This document shows positions 1-7,307 of a DNA stretch of 64,000 bases, in pieces (position 1 is the stretch's first letter; every line of letters begins with the position of its first letter). The notes beneath the pieces were generated by a model, which was given only the letters and a program-made list of their open reading frames with translations, was not told the origin of the DNA and made no database searches. The DNA is from Prevotella sp. (GTDB lineage Bacteria > Bacteroidota > Bacteroidia > Bacteroidales > Bacteroidaceae). Location of the stretch: positions 41,701 to 105,700 of the forward strand of contig JALFBL010000062.1 in assembly GCA_022773395.1 (NCBI GenBank). The letters are read 5' to 3'. The translations under genes and the position numbers were made by a program.

Positions 1-714
1 CACACAGAGTACATAGAAAGTTGCTTGGGCGATGGTGCAAAGGCATTGATGATTCTGCTTGACGAACGCTTGCGCGTGGCACTTGTCACTGCTCATTTGC
101 CGGTAAAGGACATAGCACAGACCATTACCAAAGAGAGGATATTGGAAAAGGCAGCCATATTCCACAAATCGTTGAAGAGAGACTTCCGCATCGCCAATCC
201 CCGCATTGCAGTGTTGTCGCTGAATCCCCATGCAGGCGATGCTGGTGTGATAGGAAAGGAAGAAGAGGAAATTATCGTTCCTGCCATCAACGAACTTGCA
301 GAGCAAGGCATTCAGGCGTTTGGTCCGTTTGCTGCCGACGGATTCTTCGGACATGGCACCTACGAATCTTTCGACGGTGTCCTGGCCATGTATCACGACC
401 AAGGATTGGCACCCTTCAAGGCCATTGATCTGGGAAACGGTGTGAATTTCACGGCAGGTCTGCCCATCGTGCGCACCAGTCCGGACCATGGAACTGCCTA
501 TGAAATAGCAGGGAAGGGCACTGCCGACGAAAATTCTTTCCGTCACGCCATATATCAGGCTATCGACATTTTCCGTTATCGCATCGAATATGACAAACCC
601 ATGGAACATCCTCTTCCCAAACTCTACCATGAGCGGAGAGATGAAAGCGAAAAAGTGCGCTTTTCCATCCCTAAGTCTAAGTCTGACAAGAAACCGGAAA
701 GCGAAAACGAATGA
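1..714 (+). CDS. pdxA: 4-hydroxythreonine-4-phosphate dehydrogenase, 5'-truncated by window edge
   Basis: PdxA oxidises 4-phosphohydroxy-L-threonine in the DXP-dependent pathway to pyridoxal phosphate, in the cytoplasm. The frame is open from base 1 (HTEYIESC...), so the gene begins upstream; the ORF-track start at 25 is an internal TTG. Family features seen are HTEY, the VALVTAHLP stretch, the [10 protein letters not shown] block and the [13 protein letters not shown] and [11 protein letters not shown] blocks, which carry metal and substrate ligands in PdxA. Only about 237 C-terminal residues of a roughly 330-360 residue enzyme are visible. The last codons are charged ([13 protein letters not shown]) and the stop overlaps the start of the next gene, suggesting translational coupling. 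Confidence 0.95.
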   Translation, partial: HTEYIESCLGDGAKALMILLDERLRVALVTAHLPVKDIAQTITKERILEKAAIFHKSLKRDFRIANPRIAVLSLNPHAGDAGVIGKEEEEIIVPAINELAEQGIQAFGPFAADGFFGHGTYESFDGVLAMYHDQGLAPFKAIDLGNGVNFTAGLPIVRTSPDHGTAYEIAGKGTADENSFRHAIYQAIDIFRYRIEYDKPMEHPLPKLYHERRDESEKVRFSIPKSKSDKKPESENE

Positions 715-1718
715 GCAAGAAGCATCAAAATATATTCTTCATCTTCGGCATCGTTGTGCTGGGCATTATGCTCACCCAACTGAAATTCTCCGAAGTATGG
801 GCAGGACTGCAAAGAGCCGGATACTGGTTCTTTGCAGTCGTGGCTTTATGGGCAGTGCTATACATACTGAACACCACCTCATGGTACATCATTATCCGGA
901 GCGGTGCAACTGCAAAACAAAAAGCCGACATTCATTTCTGGTGGCTGTACAAGATTACTGTTTCAGGCTTTGCCCTCAACTATGCCACTCCAGGAGGACT
1001 AATGGGGGGAGAACCTTACCGCATCATGGCACTCTCACCAAAAATTGGGACAGAAAGGGCATCGTCATCAGTGATTCTATATGTGATGACACACATTTTC
1101 AGCCATTTTTGGTTTTGGTTGCTGTCCACCTTATTATATATAGCCATACAGCCCGTGAATCTGTTCATGGGAACGGTTCTCACCATTGTTACCGCCTTTT
1201 GCAGTTTGGGAATATGGTTTTTCATCAAAGGCTACAAGAAGGGACTGGCACTAAGGTTGCTGCACATATTGAAACATATTCCCGGAGCCAAACGCTGGGC
1301 AAGGAGTTTCATAGAGAACCACCGCGAACAGTTGGACACCATCGACCGGCAAATCGCAGCCCTGCACAACCAGAATCCACAGACGTTCGTTTCGGCGGTG
1401 CTCATTGAGTTGGCCTGCCGTTTCGCTTCCGCCCTTGAGATTATGTTTGTATTGCTTGTTTTGATGCCCGGCGTCAACTTTGTCCCTTGCATTCTCATTC
1501 TCGCCTTTACCAGTTTGTTTGCCAACATGTTGTTCTTCATGCCCTTGCAGTTGGGAGGGCGCGAAGGAGGATTCCTCATGTCGGTGAATGGTCTTGGCAT
1601 GACTGCCAGCACAGGCATCTTCGTTGCACTTATAGTCAGGCTGCGCGAACTGATATGGACGGCCATCGGACTCTTGCTCATCAAGTTCGAGAGAAAGAGT
1701 GGACACCATCCGTCCTAA
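711..1718 (+). CDS. UPF0104 / lysylphosphatidylglycerol synthase TM-region family membrane protein
   Basis: This 335-residue integral membrane protein has about eight hydrophobic segments and resembles the membrane half of MprF (the flippase-like LPG_synthase_TM family) without the aminoacyl-transferase domain. Conserved glycine-rich motifs are visible: [12 protein letters not shown] near residue 90 and [10 protein letters not shown] near residue 282. Members are thought to move lipids or lipid-linked molecules, but the substrate cannot be read from the sequence. The ATG overlaps the pdxA stop by four bases (ATGA), so the two are probably co-translated, although no functional link to vitamin B6 is obvious. 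The next gene is convergent. Confidence 0.85.
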   Translation: MSKKHQNIFFIFGIVVLGIMLTQLKFSEVWAGLQRAGYWFFAVVALWAVLYILNTTSWYIIIRSGATAKQKADIHFWWLYKITVSGFALNYATPGGLMGGEPYRIMALSPKIGTERASSSVILYVMTHIFSHFWFWLLSTLLYIAIQPVNLFMGTVLTIVTAFCSLGIWFFIKGYKKGLALRLLHILKHIPGAKRWARSFIENHREQLDTIDRQIAALHNQNPQTFVSAVLIELACRFASALEIMFVLLVLMPGVNFVPCILILAFTSLFANMLFFMPLQLGGREGGFLMSVNGLGMTASTGIFVALIVRLRELIWTAIGLLLIKFERKSGHHPS

Positions 1719-1737
1719 CGGGAAAAGCCACAGGTTT

Positions 1738-3228
1738 CTATTTTGTCAATCCATCATAACTATTTAAAATATCCAGCAATCGCTTTTCTATCTTTTCCAC
1801 TCCACCTTTGATATCCGATTCAATGTTGAGCGGCATCACAGGGTCATGGAGCGACATTCGCAGAAGGAACCATCCGTTTTCCTCGTCGGCACTGCAGTTC
1901 ACACGCAATCCTTCAAAATTAGGAGTTACAATTTGCCAGTCTTCAATGCCTTTGACACTTTCCCTGACACTGTCCAATACAAGTTTTCCATATTCGGCAA
2001 AGTCCTCGCGAGTGATGGAGAAGCGGATTTCTTTGCTGTCTGCCGGCTGGAGAAGCGTGGAAATCAAGGAAGGCAGCGTTTCGCCTTTTGCATGCAGTCG
2101 AGCCGCTTCCACCAACAATTTGGCAATGAGGTATGCCCCGTCGTCCAAGAAATAGTTTTCTTTCAGAGCAGCATGTCCCGATGTTTCTATGGCAAGCCAA
2201 CTTTCCACTCCGGCATTGTTCAGGCGCATCGACTCGTTGATGACGTTCTTGTAGCCGCGCTTGAACCTGTGGTGTCTGCCTCCGTGTCCTTCGATGAACG
2301 AGGCAAGCCCCACAGATGTGATGGAGTCTGTGACGATGGTGCTGCCCGGATGTTCCCTCAATATCACGGCAGAGATAAGGGCAATCAGTGCGTTGCGGTT
2401 GATGGAGTCGCCGTTTTGGTCAACGATGGCAGAGCGGTCCACATCCGTGTCGAAAATGATTCCGAGGTCGGCGTGGTTGCGCTTTACCGCCTCACAGATT
2501 GATTGCATCGCTTTCCTGTCCTCCGGATTGGGAATGTGATTGGGAAACATGCCGTCAGGCTCCAAGAATTGGCTTCCGGTGGTGTCTGCTCCCAATTTGT
2601 CGAGCACTTTCGTGGCAAAGAATCCGCCTGCTCCATTGCCTGCATCCACTATGATTCTCATTCCCTTGAGCGGTTGGTCGTAGTTGGGAAGTGCGGCCTG
2701 TCTGCGTATGTAGTCCACTAATATAGATGCGTAAACCTCCATAAAATTCCATTCTTCCACACAGCCTCTCGTTTCAGAAATTTCGAAACTTCCCTCTTCG
2801 GCTATATTCAGAATGGCGGAAATGTCTTTTTTGTCCAAGCCTCCGTTTGGAGTGAAAAACTTCAGTCCGTTACGGTTGAATGGCAAGTGGCTTGCCGTTA
2901 TCATGATGCCGGCAGTGGTGGGACGCCGCTTGTCAACGGTGGTCATGAACATGGCGGGCGTAGAGGCCATTCCACAGTCATATACCTTTGCACCACCCAC
3001 CATAAAGCCTTCGATGAGCGATGCCTTCAGATCCGGCCCCGAAATGCGCGAGTCTGTTCCTACGGCGATGCTCGGCCGAACCGTTCCCATCTCGTTTTGC
3101 AGCCATTTCACAAATGCCTGCGCCAGAGTTTTAACCACCTCGGGGGTCAGATTTACATGCTCACCCTCAATGCCTTCAATGGCTATGCCACGGATATCTG
3201 ATCCGTTCTGAAGTTTCTTCCAGTTCAT
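1738..3228 (-). CDS. phosphomannomutase/phosphoglucomutase family protein
   Basis: Alpha-D-phosphohexomutase of 496 residues that interconverts hexose 6-phosphate and 1-phosphate, feeding nucleotide-sugar synthesis. The phosphoserine loop is present (ITASHLPFNRNG, about residue 113). The metal loop is FDTDVDRSA, a variant of the usual DGDADR. The sugar-binding loop ETSGHAALKENY lies near residue 350. The C-terminal domain 4 is present, so the protein is complete. Which hexose is preferred (mannose, glucose or N-acetylglucosamine) cannot be decided from motifs. It is followed by a 183-base gap after luxS on the same strand, so it may be read from the same transcript or separately. Confidence 0.9.
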   Translation of the reverse strand: MNWKKLQNGSDIRGIAIEGIEGEHVNLTPEVVKTLAQAFVKWLQNEMGTVRPSIAVGTDSRISGPDLKASLIEGFMVGGAKVYDCGMASTPAMFMTTVDKRRPTTAGIMITASHLPFNRNGLKFFTPNGGLDKKDISAILNIAEEGSFEISETRGCVEEWNFMEVYASILVDYIRRQAALPNYDQPLKGMRIIVDAGNGAGGFFATKVLDKLGADTTGSQFLEPDGMFPNHIPNPEDRKAMQSICEAVKRNHADLGIIFDTDVDRSAIVDQNGDSINRNALIALISAVILREHPGSTIVTDSITSVGLASFIEGHGGRHHRFKRGYKNVINESMRLNNAGVESWLAIETSGHAALKENYFLDDGAYLIAKLLVEAARLHAKGETLPSLISTLLQPADSKEIRFSITREDFAEYGKLVLDSVRESVKGIEDWQIVTPNFEGLRVNCSADEENGWFLLRMSLHDPVMPLNIESDIKGGVEKIEKRLLDILNSYDGLTK

Positions 3229-3411
3229 TGTCGTTGAGTTTTTAGTTCTTCCTTTATTTTATGTTTATTTCTTGCCTCTTTCTTTCAGCAGCAATGCAAC
3301 TATCACGAATAGCGTGTGCCACAAAGACAAGATGCTGCCTAAACGGCGTGTGTTGCAGATATAATGCGCTGTTGCAAACGGCATGTTGTTGGATAACCGA
3401 CTGTTGGACAA

Positions 3412-3894
3412 TCATTTTTGTGGATAGACCAGATTCTCCTCTGTGATTTTTTCCAACACCTCTTCCAAATATTTACGGGCTTCAAAGCGAGCCATTGGCA
3501 GGTCGTGCAGCAAATGATTTCCACAGTCGGCTGCCGTTGCCCCCGGTATTTCTCCTTCAAAATCGGCAACGAAACGAAATGTTCGCTTCATCAACTCCAC
3601 GATGTTTTTCGACTCAAGGTCGCCCCTCATCAGCAGATAGTTGCCCGTAAGACACCCCATCGGTCCCCAATAAACGATGCGGTCTTTCCACTCTTCATCA
3701 TTGCGCAAGTAGGTGGCTGCCAGGTGCTCAATGGTATGGATGGCACCATTGTGGAGTGCAGGTTCAAGATTGGGCCGCTTCATACGGATATCAAAAGTGG
3801 TAACGGTCTCACCGCCCACCTCATCTTTGCGCGAAACGTAAATGCCCCGCAACAATTTGAGATGGTTGATGGTAAATGATGGTATCTTGTCCAT
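3412..3894 (-). CDS. luxS: S-ribosylhomocysteine lyase (AI-2 synthase)
   Basis: LuxS cleaves S-ribosylhomocysteine to homocysteine and DPD, the precursor of autoinducer-2. The 160-residue product has the zinc ligands of the family: His53 and His57 in HTIEH, and Cys124 in ADCGNH. The reactive cysteine is Cys81 in GPMGCLTG. The ORF track starts 11 codons earlier (3927), but family members begin just before the equivalent of DKIPSFTINH, so I place the start at the internal ATG at 3894. It lies just downstream of mtnN, which makes its substrate, so the two form the activated-methyl-cycle pair. Regulation is probably from the palindromic promoter region upstream of mtnN. Confidence 0.96.
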   Translation of the reverse strand: MDKIPSFTINHLKLLRGIYVSRKDEVGGETVTTFDIRMKRPNLEPALHNGAIHTIEHLAATYLRNDEEWKDRIVYWGPMGCLTGNYLLMRGDLESKNIVELMKRTFRFVADFEGEIPGATAADCGNHLLHDLPMARFEARKYLEEVLEKITEENLVYPQK

Positions 3895-3997
3895 AATCTT
3901 TATTTGTCTTTCTTGATAATGCTCCATGAATGGAATGTTCTACAATCGTTCTATGAATGAGTGTTCCATAGATGCTCTTCATGAAAGCCGTCATGTA

Positions 3998-4681
3998 TCA
4001 GATGGTTTCCAGAAAATGTTTTGTAACGTTGAACGACCCCTCCGCCATGCGTGCCCAGAAGTCGTAATACATCTTCGCCTTGTCGTCTTTCAGCGGAATG
4101 TCGCTGATAATGCGGAAACTGATGAACGGAACACCGTAGACATGGCAGGTTTGCGCAATGGAACAACTCTCCATGTCCACCGCCTTGGCTTGTGGAAAGT
4201 GAGAGAGAATCTCGCGCATCTTTTCCTTGCTATCTACAAACCATTCGCCGCTTACGGTTGTTCCGGCGTGAACAGGTGTTCCGCAATCCAATGCCAATGC
4301 CTTTTCCACCAATTCTTCAGGAGAGGGATAAGTGGCAGGCATACCCATCAGTTGTCCGTATGCACATTCCTTTCCGCAATAAGCATCGTGATACGCACAC
4401 TCCCGGCTCACCACCACTTCCGTGGTGTTCAGCGACACGTCCGCACCCCCGGCAACACCCGTGCTGACGACAAGATCCGGCCGATAGTTATCAATCATTT
4501 CCACAGCACCGATGGTGGAATTCACCTTTCCGATGCCGCATTGCTGCAAAACCACCTGCTTGTTGCCGATGTTGCCGATATAGAACGTCTTTCCATTATG
4601 CTCTTCTGTGATTTCATGGTCAAGAAGCGTCTTCAATTGTACCAGCTCCTTTTCCATTGCTACAATAATTCCTATCTTCAT
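3998..4681 (-). CDS. mtnN: 5'-methylthioadenosine/S-adenosylhomocysteine nucleosidase
   Basis: This 227-residue cytoplasmic enzyme removes adenine from S-adenosylhomocysteine and methylthioadenosine, giving S-ribosylhomocysteine for LuxS. It starts with the family signature MKIGIIVAMEKEL, whose glutamate is the catalytic acid region, which fixes the start. VDMESCSIAQ carries the ribose-binding Met-Glu pair, and IISDIPLKDD carries the catalytic aspartate. The gene is upstream of luxS by about 100 bases. A perfect -7 box ends only four bases before the ATG, so a transcript from it would be leaderless; see findings. Confidence 0.95.
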   Translation of the reverse strand: MKIGIIVAMEKELVQLKTLLDHEITEEHNGKTFYIGNIGNKQVVLQQCGIGKVNSTIGAVEMIDNYRPDLVVSTGVAGGADVSLNTTEVVVSRECAYHDAYCGKECAYGQLMGMPATYPSPEELVEKALALDCGTPVHAGTTVSGEWFVDSKEKMREILSHFPQAKAVDMESCSIAQTCHVYGVPFISFRIISDIPLKDDKAKMYYDFWARMAEGSFNVTKHFLETI

Positions 4682-4685
4682 GTTG

Positions 4686-4693
4686 CAAATTTA
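4686..4693 (-). promoter_or_regulatory. -7 box TAAATTTG facing mtnN-luxS
   Basis: TAAATTTG on the minus strand matches the Bacteroidota TAnnTTTG consensus. It ends four bases before the mtnN ATG. No good TTTG -33 element was seen at the expected distance. Confidence 0.6.
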
Positions 4694-4747
4694 CGTAAAA
4701 TAATCCGATTTCAGAGCCTATCCATCGGCAAATCGGATTATTTTACG

Positions 4748-4755
4748 TAAATTTG
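4748..4755 (+). promoter_or_regulatory. -7 box TAAATTTG facing the yfhO-fkp operon
   Basis: TAAATTTG matches the TAnnTTTG consensus and is the mirror image of the minus-strand box. It would give a leader of about 30 bases before the ATG at 4788. Confidence 0.6.
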
Positions 4756-4787
4756 CACCTTATAAAATATAAACGTTTATAAAAGAT

Positions 4788-7304
4788 ATGAAGACTTGGA
4801 AACAATACCTGCCCGATGTATTGGTAGTGGTGCTATTCGCCGTGATTTCGTTTGCCTATTTCTTTCCTGCCAACATAGACGGAAAGATTCTGTACCATAA
4901 CGACTCGTCGGCCGGTGTAGGCGCGGGACAGGAATCCACAGAGTATTATCAGAAAACGGGCGAGCGGACACGCTGGATCAGTTCGGTGTTTAGCGGAATG
5001 CCAACCTACCAGACGGCACCCTCCTATTCGAGTACCGATGCCCTGAGTTTTGCCACAAAGGCATACCATCTGTGGTTGCCCGAGAACGTATGGTTTGTTT
5101 TCGTCTATCTTTTGGGTTTCTACATTCTGCTCCGCGCTTTCAACTTCAAGCAGTGGATGGCAGCATTGGGAGCCGTGATATGGGCATTTTCCAGTTATTT
5201 CTTCATTATCATCGCCGCCGGACACTTGTGGAAAGTAATGGCTCTGGCCTATCTTCCGCCAATGATTGCAGGTGTAGTGCTGGCTTATCGGGGAAAATAT
5301 CGGTGGGGACTCATCGTCACCGCCATCTTTTCCGCCTTTGAGATAAATGCCAACCACGTACAGATGACCTATTATTATTTGTTCATTATTCTCTTCATGA
5401 TCATCGCCTACATGGTGGAAGCCATCAGGGAGAAACGGATGGCCCATTTCGTGAAAGCCACGTCGGTATGCCTGGCCGGTGCAGCCATTGGCATCAGCAT
5501 GAACCTGACCAATCTGTATCACACCTGGCAATACTCGCAGGAGAGTATGCGCGGAAAGAGTGAACTGGTGAAGAAAAACGCTGCCAACCAAACCGATAGC
5601 GGACTCGACCGCGACTATATCACACAGTGGAGCTACGGCATCAGCGAAACATGGACGTTGCTCGTTCCCAACACCAAGGGCGGTGCTTCCGTTCCATTGG
5701 CAGCCAACAAGACTGCCATGGACAAGGCCGACAACAACTTTGTGGAGATTTATCAGCAGATAGGACAATATTGGGGCGAGCAACCCGGAACGAGCGGCCC
5801 CGTGTATGTGGGTGCCTTTGTGCTGATGCTTTTTGTCTTGGGGCTTTTCATTGTCAAAGGTCCAATGAAATGGGCTTTGTTGGCAGCCACTATTCTTTCC
5901 ATTATGCTTTCTTGGGGAAAGAATTTTATGGGACTTACCGATTTCTTTATTGATTATGTGCCGATGTATGCCAAGTTCCGTACCGTGGCATCCATCTTGG
6001 TGATTGCCGAATTTACCATTCCCCTGTTGGCGATGATGGCCTTGAAAAAGGTGGTGGACGAACCGCAGATTCTCACCCGCGAAATGAAATGGGTGTATGT
6101 CAGTTTCGGTCTTACCGCCGGCACCGCCCTGCTTTTTGCCCTGATGCCATCGGTGTTCTTCTCCTCTTTCGTTTCATCGTCAGAGATGGCTGCCTTGCAG
6201 AAAGGCATTCCGGAAGAGTATCTCGGCCGTCTGCTTGCCAATCTCACAGATATGCGCACGGCCATGTTCACAGCCGACTGCTGGCGCACCTTCTTCATCA
6301 TCGTGGCGGGAACGCTGATGCTGCTCCTGTTCAAGGCAAAGAAACTGAAAGCCAACTACATGGTATGGGGAATCCTCATTCTCTGCCTGATAGATATGTG
6401 GGATGTAAATAAACGCTACCTGAATGACGGCATGTTCGTGAACGAGAGCGTGCGCGAAACGCCCGTCAAGAAGACCAAGACCGATGAGATTATTTTGGAG
6501 GACAAGAGCAGTCTTGGCAACTATCGTGTGCTGAACATGGCTTCCAATACGTTCAACGAGAACGAGACCTCTTACTACCACAAGAGCATTGGCGGCTATC
6601 ACGCAGCCAAATTGCGCCGCTACCAAGAAATGATCGATGCCCACATTGCTCCCGAAATGCAAAGGATGATGGAAGCCATCGTCAAGGCGAACGGAGATAT
6701 GACGAAAGTGAATGGCGACAGCATCTTCCCCGTGCTCAACTTATTGAATATGCGCTATGCCATTGTGCCGTTGCAGGGCGGCGAAACCGTTCCCGTAAAG
6801 AACCCATACGCCTACGGCAATGCGTGGTTTGTGGACAAGATGGTCTATGCCGACAATGCCAACCAGGAAATCGAACTGGTTGGGAAGTTGCCTTTGCGCC
6901 ACGAGGCCGTGGCCGACAAGAAATTCAAGGAGCAGCTGGGCGAAAGCAAAGTGCAGGACAACACATCTATCGTGACCCTTACCGATTTCGCTCCCAACCG
7001 CCTGTCATACGACGTGAAATCCGACAAGGGCGGCGTGATTGTCTTTTCCGAAATCTACTATCCCGGCTGGACAGCCAAAATAGATGGGAAAGACGCCGAA
7101 TTGAGCCGTGCCGATTACATTTTGCGCGCCCTGAACGTGAGTGCCGGCAACCATAAGGTGGAACTTTCCTTCCATCCCCAGTCCATCAAGACCACAGAGA
7201 CCATTGCCTACATGGCCTATGCCGTGCTCATTCTGGCCATTCTGTTCACCGCCTACATGGAGCGGAAGAAAAGTAAACAGACTGAGAAAACAGCAGAAAA
7301 CTAA
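4788..7304 (+). CDS. YfhO-family large membrane protein
   Basis: An 838-residue protein with an N-terminal hydrophobic segment, about ten further membrane segments up to residue 530, a long extracytoplasmic region (about 540-800) and a last TM helix followed by a basic tail. The pattern, including GMPTYQT and the C-terminal SEIYYPGWTAKIDGK motif, is that of the YfhO family, which resembles GT-C glycosyltransferases; Bacillus YfhO acts in lipoteichoic-acid glycosylation. Function in Bacteroidota is unproven. It is four bases upstream of fkp and likely shares its transcript, which fits a role in surface glycosylation. Confidence 0.85.
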   Translation: MKTWKQYLPDVLVVVLFAVISFAYFFPANIDGKILYHNDSSAGVGAGQESTEYYQKTGERTRWISSVFSGMPTYQTAPSYSSTDALSFATKAYHLWLPENVWFVFVYLLGFYILLRAFNFKQWMAALGAVIWAFSSYFFIIIAAGHLWKVMALAYLPPMIAGVVLAYRGKYRWGLIVTAIFSAFEINANHVQMTYYYLFIILFMIIAYMVEAIREKRMAHFVKATSVCLAGAAIGISMNLTNLYHTWQYSQESMRGKSELVKKNAANQTDSGLDRDYITQWSYGISETWTLLVPNTKGGASVPLAANKTAMDKADNNFVEIYQQIGQYWGEQPGTSGPVYVGAFVLMLFVLGLFIVKGPMKWALLAATILSIMLSWGKNFMGLTDFFIDYVPMYAKFRTVASILVIAEFTIPLLAMMALKKVVDEPQILTREMKWVYVSFGLTAGTALLFALMPSVFFSSFVSSSEMAALQKGIPEEYLGRLLANLTDMRTAMFTADCWRTFFIIVAGTLMLLLFKAKKLKANYMVWGILILCLIDMWDVNKRYLNDGMFVNESVRETPVKKTKTDEIILEDKSSLGNYRVLNMASNTFNENETSYYHKSIGGYHAAKLRRYQEMIDAHIAPEMQRMMEAIVKANGDMTKVNGDSIFPVLNLLNMRYAIVPLQGGETVPVKNPYAYGNAWFVDKMVYADNANQEIELVGKLPLRHEAVADKKFKEQLGESKVQDNTSIVTLTDFAPNRLSYDVKSDKGGVIVFSEIYYPGWTAKIDGKDAELSRADYILRALNVSAGNHKVELSFHPQSIKTTETIAYMAYAVLILAILFTAYMERKKSKQTEKTAEN

Positions 7305-7307
7305 GGA

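Larger units (their letters stand above)
4684..4757. repeat. 28-bp perfect inverted repeat in a divergent promoter region
   Basis: The arms at 4684-4711 and 4730-4757 are perfect reverse complements around an 18-base spacer. Each arm holds GTAAATTTG reading outwards, so the mtnN and yfhO sides see the same sequence. Because the arms include TAAATTTG, both divergent promoters have identical -7 elements. This is read directly from the sequence. A role as an operator or DNA hairpin is inference. Confidence 0.9.

Noticed and set aside
590-1408. Long ORF overlapping the UPF0104 gene
   Set aside because: It is the +1 shadow of the real membrane protein frame and lacks a sensible fold.
3926-4750. 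274-aa plus-strand ORF antisense to mtnN
   Set aside because: The opposite frame encodes a clear MTA/SAH nucleosidase; this one is its shadow.
4684-4757. The palindrome as a transposon end pair
   Set aside because: Only 74 bases in all, no target duplication or transposase; promoter boxes explain its place better.
4833-5783. 316-aa minus ORF inside the yfhO-like gene
   Set aside because: His/Gly-rich antisense shadow of a membrane protein.
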